DNA of 64,000 nt from the NCBI RefSeq assembly GCF_022179445.1, contig NZ_BPQU01000011.1, positions 62,001 through 126,000 on the forward strand. Direction: 5' to 3'. Positions 33,721 through 43,479 of the stretch are shown in pieces. Numbering within the stretch: the stretch's first letter is position 1; each line of letters begins with the position of its first letter. This DNA comes from Methylobacterium mesophilicum (GTDB taxonomy: Bacteria; Pseudomonadota; Alphaproteobacteria; Rhizobiales; Beijerinckiaceae). The position numbers were made by a program, and so were the translations under genes. The notes under the pieces are model-generated. The model was not told the origin of the DNA. It worked only from the letters and a program-made list of their open reading frames with translations, and ran no database searches.

Positions 33721-35955
33721 GTGTCGGCAGCGACCACGTCGGAATGCGTCCTGGCCGAGCAGGAGACCCTGCGCCTTCACGCCTTGGGCACGTTCCAGAT
33801 CGCCGGGACCGCCCCCGAGGAGCGGTTCGACGCCATCGCCCAGCTGGCGGCGCGGCTGTTCCGCGCGCCGATCGCCTACGTCTCGCTGATCGATCAGCAC
33901 CATCAATGGATCAAGGCGCAAGTGGGCCTCGATCAAGTCGGTCTCGATCCAGCGCCGACAGCCCGCGGCGCCTCGTTCTGCACCCACACGATCCGGTCCG
34001 ACGATCTTCTGGTCATCCCAGATACGCGGCGCGATCCGCGCTTCTCCGACAATCCCCTCGCTTTGGGACCGCCCTTCGTCCGCTTCTACGCCGGCGCCCC
34101 GCTGATCACCGCGGACGGCTTCCGGCTGGGGGCGCTGTGCGTGGCCGACACGGTGCCGCGCCGGCGCTTCCCGGCCCGGGACCGCCGGGCGCTCGCCGAC
34201 CTCGCCGCCCTGGTGGTCCAGCAGATGACCCTGCGGCGCAGCGAGCTGGCGCGGGTGTCCATGATGGGCTTTGCAAACGCCACCGAGCTGGCGCTGCTGG
34301 CGATCAGCCGGGAGGGCCGGATCCGGTTCGCCAACCAGGCCGCCGCAGCGCTGTTCGGCTACACCCACGACGAGATGCTGGGGGAGCCCTTCGATCTGAT
34401 CGTGCCCGAGCGCATGCGTGCGGCCCACACGGCCGGATTGAAGCGGATCTTCGCAGGCGACGCGGCCAAGGTCGCCGGCCGCACCATCGAGGTGATGGTC
34501 CGGCGCAAGGACGGCGCGGAATGCCCGGCCGAGATCGCCCTGTCCGTCTGGCACGACGATGGCGGGCCGAATCTCGGCGCCATCATCCGGGACATCTCGG
34601 AGCGGCGCAGGCGGGAGGCCGGCCTGCTCCGCCTCGCCCACCAGGATGCCCTGACCGGCCTGACCAACCGCCGCCGGTTCGAGACCCTGCTGAACGACCT
34701 CTACCGGCGCGGCCAGCCGCTCGCGGTGCTGCTGGTCGATCTCGACGGGTTCAAGGCGATCAACGACAGCCTCGGGCACGCGGTCGGCGATGCGCTCCTG
34801 CAGGCGCTCGCGGTCCGGATCCCGGCGGTGCTGCCGCGCCGGGCCGTGATGGCGCGCCTGGGCGGCGACGAGTTCGTGGTGCTGCTGCCCGGCACCGGCG
34901 ACCCCCTGGCGGCGCGCGCCTGCGCCACCGCGATCCTGGCCGCGCTGGCGGACCCGGTGGTGGTCGGGACGCACGTGCTGCGGGCCGGCGCGAGCATCGG
35001 CTTCGCCCTCGCCCCCGAGCACGGCCGCGACGGAGAGGAGCTGCTCGCCAGCGCCGATTTCGCGCTGTACCGGGCCAAGCAGGAGGGCGGCGGCGCCGCC
35101 CGGATGTTCGCCTCCGAGATGCGCCATGCCGCGGCGGCCTTGCGCAACACCCAGGACGCGCTGCTGCGCGCCCTGCACGGCGACGAGCTGGTGCTGCACT
35201 ACCAGCCGCAGATCTGCCTCACGAGCGGCCGGCTCGTCGGCGCCGAGGCCCTGCTCCGCTGGCAGCACCCGGAGCGCGGCCTGCTCCTGCCCGGCACGTT
35301 CCTCCCGGCCATCAAGATGAGCCCGCTGGCGCTCCCGGTCGGCGCCTGGGTGCTGGACGCCGCCTGCCGGCAGATCGCGGCCTGGCGGGACCAGGGACTG
35401 CCGCCGTTCCGGGTCGGGGCGAACCTGTTCTCCGCCCAGTTCAAGACGGGAAACCTCGTCCGCGAGGTCTCCGACGCGCTGGCCCGCCACCGGGTCCCGC
35501 CGGAGGCGCTGGAGCTGGAGATCACCGAGCGGGTCGTGCTGCAGAACGACGACCGCACCCTCGGGACGATCCGGGACCTGCGCGCAATGGGCGTTCGGAT
35601 CGCGTTCGACGATTTCGGCACCGGCTACGCCTCGCTGAGCAGCCTCAAGCGCTTCCCGCTGACGACCCTGAAGATCGATCGCACCTTCGTGAGCGACCTG
35701 CTCACCGAGGCCAACGACGCCGCGATCACCCGCGCGATCATCCGGATGGGCAACGACCTCGGCCTCGACACGGTCGCCGAGGGCATCGAGACCGAGGGCC
35801 AGGAGGTCGTCCTGCGGGCGCTGGGCTGCAAGGTCGGCCAGGGCTTCCACTACGGGCGGGCGATGCCGGCCGCCGCCCTGACGCGCCTCCTGGCGGAGCG
35901 CCCGGAGACCGGCGCGTGGCTGACACCGGTCCCGGCCCTGCGCGCGGCTGGGTAG
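33721..35955 (+). CDS. Cyclic-di-GMP signalling protein, GAF-PAS-GGDEF-EAL
   Basis: A 744-residue cytoplasmic protein. A GAF domain (about 20-180, AYVSLIDQHHQWIKAQ, FYAGAPLITADGFRLGALC), a PAS domain (about 190-300, FANQAAAALFGYTHDEMLG), a diguanylate cyclase domain with intact GGDEF at 381-385 and a phosphodiesterase domain with EAL at 509-511 follow in order. The EAL-domain metal and catalytic motifs (ALELEITERV, AFDDFGTGYASL, LKIDRTFV, EGIET) look complete, so both activities are possible. The GTG at 33721 is preferred because GGGAG lies eight bases upstream; the GTG at 33670 is the alternative. A second GGDEF-EAL gene follows 230 bases later. Confidence 0.93.
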   Translation: MSAATTSECVLAEQETLRLHALGTFQIAGTAPEERFDAIAQLAARLFRAPIAYVSLIDQHHQWIKAQVGLDQVGLDPAPTARGASFCTHTIRSDDLLVIPDTRRDPRFSDNPLALGPPFVRFYAGAPLITADGFRLGALCVADTVPRRRFPARDRRALADLAALVVQQMTLRRSELARVSMMGFANATELALLAISREGRIRFANQAAAALFGYTHDEMLGEPFDLIVPERMRAAHTAGLKRIFAGDAAKVAGRTIEVMVRRKDGAECPAEIALSVWHDDGGPNLGAIIRDISERRRREAGLLRLAHQDALTGLTNRRRFETLLNDLYRRGQPLAVLLVDLDGFKAINDSLGHAVGDALLQALAVRIPAVLPRRAVMARLGGDEFVVLLPGTGDPLAARACATAILAALADPVVVGTHVLRAGASIGFALAPEHGRDGEELLASADFALYRAKQEGGGAARMFASEMRHAAAALRNTQDALLRALHGDELVLHYQPQICLTSGRLVGAEALLRWQHPERGLLLPGTFLPAIKMSPLALPVGAWVLDAACRQIAAWRDQGLPPFRVGANLFSAQFKTGNLVREVSDALARHRVPPEALELEITERVVLQNDDRTLGTIRDLRAMGVRIAFDDFGTGYASLSSLKRFPLTTLKIDRTFVSDLLTEANDAAITRAIIRMGNDLGLDTVAEGIETEGQEVVLRALGCKVGQGFHYGRAMPAAALTRLLAERPETGAWLTPVPALRAAG

Positions 35956-36188
35956 GCGCCCGCCTCGTCCGTTCGGGACGGGGCAGGGAGCGGACGCGCC
36001 CCGCCGAAAGGCGAACCCGGGCGCCGCGCCCGCTTCCCGCGTTCGCGCCCTCCTGTTCGCGAACGCGGGCGGCCATCCATCGAGAAGGATGTATGGCAGG
36101 ATTGTCCGCCGGTTTACGCATTCGGCACAACAACTCATTAACGGGGACAATATAGCCCTATTATAGAGCGTAGTCTGAGCGTGACCTG

Positions 36189-38984
36189 GTGGGTTCGAAG
36201 TCAATCTTCCTGTTCGTCGCTCGGGCGGCCCGGCATCTGCGCCGGCTGCGGTGGCGGCACACCTGCGATCTGCGCGCCTGGACGGCCATCGGTCTCGCGC
36301 TGGTGATTACGGCCGCGGCCGCCCTGTTCATCGCCCACCTGGAGACGCGCGCGGTCGACGACAACGAGCGCAGCCTCGGCGGCCTCGCCACGGTCCTGGC
36401 CGACCAGGCGGACCGGGCGCTGCAGGCGATCGAACTCGTCCAGGACGCCGTGCTGGCCGAGTTCCGCCAGGCGGGGATCGCCGACGGCGAGCATTATGCC
36501 GAGGCGGCGTCCCGTCCGTCCATGCACACGGCGCTGAAGACCTGGATCGCGGCACTGCCGCAGGCGAACGCCATCACCCTGGTGGACCGGACCGGACGGC
36601 TGCTCAACTTCAGCCGCTACTGGCCGATCCCGGCCGTCAACATCGCCGACCGGGATTACTTCAAGGCGCTGTCCGCCGACCCGACCCTGCAGCGCTACGT
36701 CGGCCGCCCGGTCCCGAACCGGGGGGACGGCGCCTGGACGATCTACATCGCCCGGAAGGTCGCGGCCCCGGACGGCACGTTCCTGGGCCTGATCCTGGGC
36801 GCGGTCGAGCTGAGCTATTTCGAGGGCCTGTACGATCAGATCGCGCCGGCGGACGACGCCGTGGTGTCCCTGTTCCGCAACGACGGCATGCTGCTGGTCC
36901 GGCATCCGCACCGCGAAGGGACGATCGGCCGGATCTTCCCCCGCGCGGGCGCATCCCTGATCACCGCCCGGACCGCGCAGGGCGGCGTCCTGCGCACCGT
37001 CAGCCCGATCGACGGCCAGGATCGGCTCATCGCCGCCCACGCCCTGAAGAACTACCCGCTGGTCCTCAGCATCAGCCGCACCGCGGAGGCCTGCCTGGCG
37101 GCCGCGCACCAGCAGGCGACCATCGTGGGGGTGGCGGCGTTCCTGCTCGATCTCGGCCTCCTCGCGCTGGTTCTGCTCGGCCGCCGGCAGGCCCGCGCGC
37201 AGGATCAGCTCGCCCAGGCCGAGGCGGCCCGGGCCGCGGCCGAGGCGCGCGAGCGGGGCGAGCGGGCGCTGCGGCTCCAGGACGCCCGGTTCGGCATCGC
37301 CCTCGACAACATGGTCCAGGGCCTGTGCCTGTTCGACCGGGACGGCGCCCTCATCGTCATGAACGCCCGCTACGCGCGGATGTACGCGGTCCCGGAGGAG
37401 ATGCGCCGGCCCGGGACCGCCCTCCCGGCCCTCCTCGGCCACCTCAGCGACCCGCGCAACGGACTCGGATCCGCGGCCGCGGGGGCGCTGGTGGCGGCCT
37501 GCGAGCGCACCGCCGCGCAGGGCCAGCCGGTCTCGCTGACCTGCGACTTCGCCGACGGCCGGGCGGTCGACGTGGTCCACGCCCCGATCCCCGGCGGCGG
37601 CTGGCTCTGCACCCACGAGGACGTCACCGAGCGCCGCCGGAGCGAGGCCCGGGTCGCCCACATGGCCCGGCACGACGCGCTCACGGGCCTTCCCAACCGC
37701 CTGGTCCTGAAGGAGCGCATGGACGCGGCCCTGGCAAGCTGCGATGCCCGCGCGCCGGCGACCGTGCTGTGCCTCGACCTCGACGGCTTCAAGGTCGTGA
37801 ACGACACCTACGGGCATCCGGTCGGCGACGCGCTGCTCTGCGCGGTGGCGGCCCGGTTCGCCGCCACGGTGGCGGTCGGCGACCTCGTGGCCCGGCTCGG
37901 TGGCGACGAGTTCGCCATCGTGCTCGGCACGGCTCCCCTGCCTGCCGACGCCGCGCGCCTGGCACGGCGCCTCGTGGCGGCGCTCGAGACGCCGGTCACG
38001 GTGAACGGCCACACCCTGGTGATCGGCACCAGCATCGGCATCGCCATCGCCGACGACCCGTCCGGCACCGCCGCCACGCTGCTGCGGCAGGCCGACATCG
38101 CCCTGTACCAGGCCAAGGCCGCCGGCCGGGGCACGTGGCGCTTCTTCGACCCGGCCATGGATGTCGAGATCCAGCGCCGCCGGCAGCTCGCGGGCGATTT
38201 GCGCGGGGCGCTGGCCGGGGGCCAGTTCGTGCTGCACTACCAGCCGATCGTCGGGGCGCACGGCCAGGCCCTGCACGGCTTCGAGGCCCTGCCGCGCTGG
38301 CACCATCCCGAGCACGGCGAGGTCGGACCGGCGGAGTTCATCCCGCTGGCCGAGGAGGTCGGGCTGCTCGGGCCGCTGGGCGCCTGGATCCTCGCCACGG
38401 CCTGCCGGGCCGCCGCGTCCTGGCCGGACCCGGTCAAGGTCGCGGTCAACCTGTCGCCCCTGCAATGCGCCGGCCTCGGCCTCGAGGCGGATGTCCGGGC
38501 GGCGCTCGCCGACAGCGGGCTCAGGCCGGACCGCCTGGAACTCGAGATCACCGAAGCGGTGCTGCTGCAGGACAACGCCGCGAACCTGTCGCTCCTGCGG
38601 GCGTTCCGCGCCGCGGGCGTGCGGATCGCCATGGACGAGTTCGGGACCGGCTATTCGAGCCTCGGCACCCTGCACCGGTTCCCGTTCGACAAGCTCAAGA
38701 TCGACCCGGGCTTCGTGCGCAGCCTCGCGCGCGACGGCGGCAGCGTCGAGATCCTGCGGGCCATGATCTGGCTCGGGCGCGCCCTGAAGATCGACGTCCT
38801 GGCCGAGGGCGTCGAGACCCCCGAGCAGGCGCGGATCCTGCGGGAGGAAGGCTGCCAGGAGCTGCAGGGCAATTTGTTCGGCCGGCCCGCCCCGGCGGCC
38901 GACCTCGCCGCGATCCTGGCCCGGACCGCCGACAGCCTGCGCCGGCCCGAGGCCGGGCCGAACCGCGGCGGCGTGGCGGCCTGA
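36189..38984 (+). CDS. Membrane-bound sensor with dCache, PAS, GGDEF and EAL domains
   Basis: A 931-residue inner-membrane protein. A helix near residues 35-53 and a second near 310-330 flank a periplasmic dCache domain (NFSRYWPIPAVNIADRDYF, IYIARKVAAPDGTFLGLILG); a PAS domain, a GGDEF domain with the intact motif at 571-575 and an EAL domain (EAL at 699-701) follow. In the EAL domain the conserved DDFGTG is DEFGTG (Asp816-Glu817), and the usual LKIDRSF is LKIDPGF, so phosphodiesterase activity may be reduced and the protein may act mainly as a cyclase. The GTG start at 36189 follows a more A+T-rich promoter region (36120-36180). Confidence 0.92.
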   Translation: MGSKSIFLFVARAARHLRRLRWRHTCDLRAWTAIGLALVITAAAALFIAHLETRAVDDNERSLGGLATVLADQADRALQAIELVQDAVLAEFRQAGIADGEHYAEAASRPSMHTALKTWIAALPQANAITLVDRTGRLLNFSRYWPIPAVNIADRDYFKALSADPTLQRYVGRPVPNRGDGAWTIYIARKVAAPDGTFLGLILGAVELSYFEGLYDQIAPADDAVVSLFRNDGMLLVRHPHREGTIGRIFPRAGASLITARTAQGGVLRTVSPIDGQDRLIAAHALKNYPLVLSISRTAEACLAAAHQQATIVGVAAFLLDLGLLALVLLGRRQARAQDQLAQAEAARAAAEARERGERALRLQDARFGIALDNMVQGLCLFDRDGALIVMNARYARMYAVPEEMRRPGTALPALLGHLSDPRNGLGSAAAGALVAACERTAAQGQPVSLTCDFADGRAVDVVHAPIPGGGWLCTHEDVTERRRSEARVAHMARHDALTGLPNRLVLKERMDAALASCDARAPATVLCLDLDGFKVVNDTYGHPVGDALLCAVAARFAATVAVGDLVARLGGDEFAIVLGTAPLPADAARLARRLVAALETPVTVNGHTLVIGTSIGIAIADDPSGTAATLLRQADIALYQAKAAGRGTWRFFDPAMDVEIQRRRQLAGDLRGALAGGQFVLHYQPIVGAHGQALHGFEALPRWHHPEHGEVGPAEFIPLAEEVGLLGPLGAWILATACRAAASWPDPVKVAVNLSPLQCAGLGLEADVRAALADSGLRPDRLELEITEAVLLQDNAANLSLLRAFRAAGVRIAMDEFGTGYSSLGTLHRFPFDKLKIDPGFVRSLARDGGSVEILRAMIWLGRALKIDVLAEGVETPEQARILREEGCQELQGNLFGRPAPAADLAAILARTADSLRRPEAGPNRGGVAA

Positions 38985-39004
38985 GGACGACGCGCCGCGA
39001 CGAA

Positions 39005-39059
39005 TCAGGGGCTCCGCCCCCGAACCCCACCAAAGGGCTGAGCCCTTTGGGAACCCGGG
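39005..39059. repeat. Dispersed repeat family C, inverted partial copy
   Basis: Contains CCAAAGGGCTGAGCCCTTTGGGAACCCGG, the complement of the family C start. It lies between the convergent GGDEF-EAL and glcD genes. Confidence 0.7.
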
Positions 39060-39062
39060 ACT

Positions 39063-40508
39063 TCAGGCCGCCTTGGTCGCCTCCAGCCGTCCGTCCAGGG
39101 GGAACACCTTGGCGGGGTTGAGCATCCAGTCGGGGTCGAACACCGCCTTCACCCGCATCTGCTGCTCCAGATCGACCTGCGCGTACTGGAACCGCATCAG
39201 GTCGCGCTTCTCGATCCCGACGCCGTGCTCCCCGGTGAGGCAGCCGCCGACCTCGACGCAGAGCTTCAGGATCGCGTCGCCCGCGGCCTCGGCCTTCTGC
39301 AATTCGCCCGGCGTGTTGATGTCGAACAGGATCAGCGGGTGCAGGTTGCCGTCGCCCGCGTGGAACACGTTGGCCACCCGCAGGCCGTGGCCGGCGCAGA
39401 TCGCCCCGATCCGCTCCAGCACCGGGCCGAGCTGTCCGGTCGGGATGGTGCCGTCCATGCAGATGTAGTCGGAGATGCGCCCCGTCGCCCCGAAGGCCGA
39501 CTTGCGGCCCTTCCAGATCGCGGCGGATTCGGCCTCCGAGCGGGACACCCGCACGCTGGTCGGCCTGAAGTCCTTGGCGATCGCCTCGATGCGCCCGAGC
39601 ATCGCGTCGCACTCGGCATCCGATCCCTCGACCTCGATGATCAGCATCGCCTCGGCGTCGCGCGGGTAGCCGGCCTGGGCGAAGTCCTCGGTGATCAGGA
39701 TCGCCTCGCGGTCCATGTACTCGATCGCCACCGGGATGATGCCGGCCGCGATGATCGCGGCGACGCAATCGCCCGCATCCTCGACCTTCGAGAAGCCGAC
39801 CAGCACCGGCCGCGCGCCCTCGGCGGCGCGCAGGATCCGCACGGTCGCCTCGGTGACGATGCCGAGCTGCCCCTCCGACCCGCAGACGAGGCCCAGAAGA
39901 TCGTAACCGGGGCTGTCGAGGTGCTGGCCGCCGACCTCCACCACGGTGCCGTCGTTGAGCACCAGGGTGACGCCCAGCAGGTTGTTGGTGGTCACCCCGT
40001 ATTTCAGGCAGTGCGCCCCCCCGGAATTCATCGCGATGTTGCCCGCGATCGTGCAGGCGAGCTGGCTCGACGGGTCGGGGGCGTAGAAGAAGCCCTCGTG
40101 GGCGACCGCGCCCGAGATCGCCAGGTTGGTCAGCCCGCTCTGCACCCGGGCGGTGCGGTTCTCGAAATCGAGGTCGAGCACCTGGGTCATCTTGCCGACG
40201 CCCAGGATGATCGCGTCGCCTTGCGCGATCGCCCCGCCGGCGAGCGATGTGCCGGCGCCCCGCGGCACCACCCGCACGCCCTCGGCGTGGCAATAGGCCA
40301 TCACGGCCGCCACCTCCCGGGTGGTCGAGGGCAGCACCACGGCCAGCGGCATCTGCCGGTAGGCAGTGAGCCCGTCGGTCTCGAAGGCCCGGCGCTCGTC
40401 CTCGCTCACCACCAGCGCCTCCGGGGCGACCAGGGGCGCGAGGCCCGCCAGGATCTCCCCCCGCCGGGCGAGGATGTTCGGGTCGGGATCGGGGAAGCGG
40501 ATGGTCAT
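39063..40508 (-). CDS. glcD: FAD-linked oxidase, glycolate oxidase subunit GlcD
   Basis: A 481-residue flavoprotein of the GlcD/lactate dehydrogenase family. The PCMH-type FAD-binding domain (about residues 55-235: VRVVPRGAGTSLAGGAIAQG, CTIAGNIAMNSGGAHCLKYG) and the C-terminal substrate cap with GEHGVGIEKRDLMRFQY and FDPDWMLNPAKVF are intact. GlcD oxidises glycolate to glyoxylate together with GlcE and GlcF, which usually follow in one operon; neither is in the window, so the substrate may instead be D-lactate or another 2-hydroxy acid. Divergent from kdsD across about 200 bases. Confidence 0.9.
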   Translation of the reverse strand: MTIRFPDPDPNILARRGEILAGLAPLVAPEALVVSEDERRAFETDGLTAYRQMPLAVVLPSTTREVAAVMAYCHAEGVRVVPRGAGTSLAGGAIAQGDAIILGVGKMTQVLDLDFENRTARVQSGLTNLAISGAVAHEGFFYAPDPSSQLACTIAGNIAMNSGGAHCLKYGVTTNNLLGVTLVLNDGTVVEVGGQHLDSPGYDLLGLVCGSEGQLGIVTEATVRILRAAEGARPVLVGFSKVEDAGDCVAAIIAAGIIPVAIEYMDREAILITEDFAQAGYPRDAEAMLIIEVEGSDAECDAMLGRIEAIAKDFRPTSVRVSRSEAESAAIWKGRKSAFGATGRISDYICMDGTIPTGQLGPVLERIGAICAGHGLRVANVFHAGDGNLHPLILFDINTPGELQKAEAAGDAILKLCVEVGGCLTGEHGVGIEKRDLMRFQYAQVDLEQQMRVKAVFDPDWMLNPAKVFPLDGRLEATKAA

Positions 40509-40706
40509 GGGGCTTGGGCCCTTTTGGCTGGCGTATGCGGAGCATGGACTCGCCGGAGCGGGCCTTCAACCGCCGGGCGGACGGAGAGGGGCGGCATGTC
40601 GTCCCGGCGTCACATTTCAACCATGACGGCTCCCTAGCGTCGAAAACCTCGCTTCGCTTCGCCTTCGCGGCGCCGGACCCTGCTCGACGGGTCCAGAACG
40701 GAACCG

Positions 40707-41732
40707 ATGACCGCTCCCGCTTCCAGCGCCCTGCGCGACGACCCCTACGACGCGCCCTCGCCGCATCTCGCGGGCACCCGCGATATCGGGATCCGCAGCC
40801 TGCAACTGGGCATCGCCGCCCTGCAGGAGACCAGCGCGGCGTTCCAGGGCAGCCTCGGCGTCGCGTTCGAGGAGGCGGTGCAGACCATCCTGCAGAGCAA
40901 GGGCCGGGTCATCGTCAGCGGCATCGGCAAGAGCGGGCATATCGGCCGCAAGATCGCCGCGACGCTGGCCTCCACGGGCACCCACGCGTTCTTCGTCCAC
41001 CCCACCGAGGCGAGCCACGGCGACCTCGGCATGATCGCCCGCGACGACGTGATCGTCGCCCTGTCCTGGTCCGGGGAGACCGCGGAACTCTCCGACCTCG
41101 TCGGCTTCAGCCGCCGTTTCTCGATCCCGCTGGTGGCCATCACCCGCAACGGCGCCAGCACGCTGGGCAAGGCCGCCGACGTGCTGCTGGAGTTGCCGCG
41201 GGTGCGCGAGGCCTGCCCGCACGACCTCGCCCCGACCTCCTCCAGCCTGATCCAGCTGGCGCTCGGCGACGCCCTGGCGGTGGCGCTGCTGGAGCGGCGC
41301 GGCTTCACCTCGGCCCGCTTCCACACCCTCCATCCCGGCGGGACGCTCGCGGCCCGGCTCAAGACCGTGCAGCAGGTGATGCACGGCCCGCAGGACATGC
41401 CGCTGGTCCACGAGACCGCGCTGATGTCCGAGGTGCTGATCGAGATCGCAGCGCGCCGCTACGGCTGCGTCGGCGTCACGGACGGCGCCGGGCGCCTGGT
41501 CGGCATCATCACGGACGGCGACCTACGCCGCCACATGGGCCCCGAGATCCTCGATACCCCGGTCTCGGCGATCATGACCCGCGAGCCGATCACCGTGGAG
41601 CCGCACAAGCTCGCCCAGGCCGCCCTCGAACTGATGAACCGCCGGCTGATCACCGCGGTCTTCGCGGTCACCGACGGCCGGCCCGTTGGCATCGTGCACG
41701 TCCACGACCTGCTGCGCGCCGGCATCGCCTGA
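40707..41732 (+). CDS. kdsD: Arabinose-5-phosphate isomerase KdsD/KpsF
   Basis: A 341-residue sugar isomerase that interconverts ribulose-5-phosphate and arabinose-5-phosphate, the first step to KDO for lipopolysaccharide. The SIS domain (about 40-190: VIVSGIGKSGHIGRKIAATL, ALSWSGETAELSDL, APTSSSLIQLALGDALAVAL) is followed by FHTLHPGGTLAARL and a pair of CBS domains (about 215-338). The N-terminus is about 20 residues longer than in E. coli KdsD. No other KDO gene is adjacent. Confidence 0.95.
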   Translation: MTAPASSALRDDPYDAPSPHLAGTRDIGIRSLQLGIAALQETSAAFQGSLGVAFEEAVQTILQSKGRVIVSGIGKSGHIGRKIAATLASTGTHAFFVHPTEASHGDLGMIARDDVIVALSWSGETAELSDLVGFSRRFSIPLVAITRNGASTLGKAADVLLELPRVREACPHDLAPTSSSLIQLALGDALAVALLERRGFTSARFHTLHPGGTLAARLKTVQQVMHGPQDMPLVHETALMSEVLIEIAARRYGCVGVTDGAGRLVGIITDGDLRRHMGPEILDTPVSAIMTREPITVEPHKLAQAALELMNRRLITAVFAVTDGRPVGIVHVHDLLRAGIA

Positions 41733-41816
41733 GTTTTTCGACGTCCCGCCGGGCGAGGCCCGGAGTTCATCCGGACCCGATAGGCCGGACGCATCGCCGC
41801 GTGCCATGATCCGGGC

Positions 41817-42578
41817 ATGGCGCTCCAAATCATCAACCGTCCTCTGCCCGGCTGGGGCATGACCTATGGGCCGTCCGGCGACGGTCCATTTCCAGCCGTG
41901 ATGGTCCTGCACGGCTCCGAAGGGGCCTGGTCGGGCTACAGCTACCTCACGGCGGCCATCCTCGCCGCCCACGGCTTCCTGGCCTTCCCGTTCGGCTACT
42001 CGCGTGGCGGCAACGTCTGGAATGCCGGCGACATCGTCGATGTTCCGCTCGACCGGACGGTCGAGGCCCTTGGCGTCCTGCGCGCCCTGCCGATGGCCGG
42101 GCGGGTCGGCCTCTACGGTGTCTCCCGGGGGGCGGAACACGCCCTGCTGGTGGCGTCGTTGATGGCACGGGATGATGTCGCCGGCTTGCCCGATGCCGTC
42201 GCGGCCCATGCCGCGCCGGACGTCGTCTGCGGTGCTTTCGTGGGCGCCGCGTGGCGTGATTCCGGTGATCCGGGATTTCAGCCTTGGGATCCCGCCCAGC
42301 GGGCCTGGACATGGCGCGGCACGTCGGACGACCTGCTTCCGACTACCCCGATCGAGATCGAGCGGTATCGCGGTCCCCTGTACTTGAGTCACGGCCTGCG
42401 GGACGCGACGTGGGCGGCCGCGATGACGGAGCGTCTTCGGGACCGGCTGCACCGCCACGGTCTGGACCCCGAGGTCCATCTGCTCGCGGATCAGGATCAC
42501 ATGCCCGACGGCGAGGACGAGAACGAGCACCACCGCCGGTTGATCGCGTTCCTGCGGCGGACCTTGACCGACCTTTGA
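41817..42578 (+). CDS. Alpha/beta hydrolase, BAAT/dienelactone hydrolase-like
   Basis: A 253-residue alpha/beta hydrolase. The nucleophile elbow is GVSRG with Ser103 (GLYGVSRGAEHALLVAS); the oxyanion region is VMVLHGSEGAW, and the catalytic His is probably the one in LADQDHMPDGED near the end. The GVSRGAE elbow resembles BAAT-type acyl-CoA thioester hydrolases, and the length resembles dienelactone hydrolases. No signal peptide. Substrate unknown. It follows kdsD by 84 bases and nearly touches the convergent SHOCT gene. Confidence 0.82.
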   Translation: MALQIINRPLPGWGMTYGPSGDGPFPAVMVLHGSEGAWSGYSYLTAAILAAHGFLAFPFGYSRGGNVWNAGDIVDVPLDRTVEALGVLRALPMAGRVGLYGVSRGAEHALLVASLMARDDVAGLPDAVAAHAAPDVVCGAFVGAAWRDSGDPGFQPWDPAQRAWTWRGTSDDLLPTTPIEIERYRGPLYLSHGLRDATWAAAMTERLRDRLHRHGLDPEVHLLADQDHMPDGEDENEHHRRLIAFLRRTLTDL

Positions 42579-42590
42579 TCAACCGCGCGC

Positions 42591-43376
42591 CTACAGCCGC
42601 GCCAGCAGTTCCGCCTTCTTGTCCAAAAACTCCCGCTCGCTGAGCACGCCCCGGGCGTGCAGCTCCGCCAGCCGCTCGATCGTGGCCAGCACATCGCCCG
42701 ACGAGGCCGGCTCCGGCGCGGGCGCGGTCGGTCGAAGCGGGGGCGGCGGTTCGGCCGGATCGACCTGCCGGGGGGCGGCCGTCTCCGCCTCGATGCGGCG
42801 CAGGCGGTCGAGGGCGACGACGCCCCGCGGGCCCGTGAAGTCGAGGCTGCCGTTCGCCTGCGAGACCCCGGAGATGTGGTGCTCGCCGGTATCGTAGAGC
42901 GCGACGCCGCTGCCCGATTCGATCGCGAGCCGCCGCGTGTCGGGAAAGTAGGCGTAGCGTAGGCCGTCCTGCGCGCCGGTGCTCGCCGGAGCCCCGAGGC
43001 CGGCGGGCCACCACTCGCCGCCGCCGCGCTGCGACGCAGGCCCGACCTCCGTGAAGCCGCCCGCCGGCAGCGCCGCGGCGAGTTCGGTGCAGAGCGCGTC
43101 GACCCAGGCCTTGAGGCCGTCGTCGAACATCCGGCCGACCATCACCATGCCGCCGGAAAACCACTGGCCCATGCCGCCGAGGTCGGGATGGTTGAACTGC
43201 GCCATCGTGCCGTGCCCGCGCTCCAGCGCCTGGACCAGGTGGCGCACCGCATCGAGGCTCACCCCGTGGCGGTCGGCCACGCTCTGAAGGCCCGAGGCAT
43301 GGTCGAACCCGCCCGCGTCGAGGAAGGGGGCGGGCGCGGCGGTGCCGCCGGGCGGGACCGAGGGTTTCTGGTCCAT
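42591..43376 (-). CDS. SHOCT-domain protein of unknown function
   Basis: A 261-residue cytoplasmic protein. The last ~30 residues form a SHOCT helix pair (TIERLAELHARGVLSEREF, DKKAELLARL), a short C-terminal domain common in oligomerising bacterial proteins. The N-terminal two thirds (HGVSLDAVRHLVQALERGHG, MAQFNHPDLGGMGQWFSGGM) are conserved in similar alphaproteobacterial proteins but have no known role. A Pro-rich linker separates the parts. The ATG at 43376 begins MDQKPSVPPGG; a longer in-frame reading to 43664 is rejected on composition. Confidence 0.82.
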   Translation of the reverse strand: MDQKPSVPPGGTAAPAPFLDAGGFDHASGLQSVADRHGVSLDAVRHLVQALERGHGTMAQFNHPDLGGMGQWFSGGMVMVGRMFDDGLKAWVDALCTELAAALPAGGFTEVGPASQRGGGEWWPAGLGAPASTGAQDGLRYAYFPDTRRLAIESGSGVALYDTGEHHISGVSQANGSLDFTGPRGVVALDRLRRIEAETAAPRQVDPAEPPPPLRPTAPAPEPASSGDVLATIERLAELHARGVLSEREFLDKKAELLARL

Positions 43377-43479
43377 GGGCAGGCTCCGATCGTAGGGGGG
43401 CGGGAGCAGGATGGGCGAGGGCCGGCGCCATCGCGCTGCCGACACAATCCCTGGTCGTATACTCCGGTTCCGGACCGCC

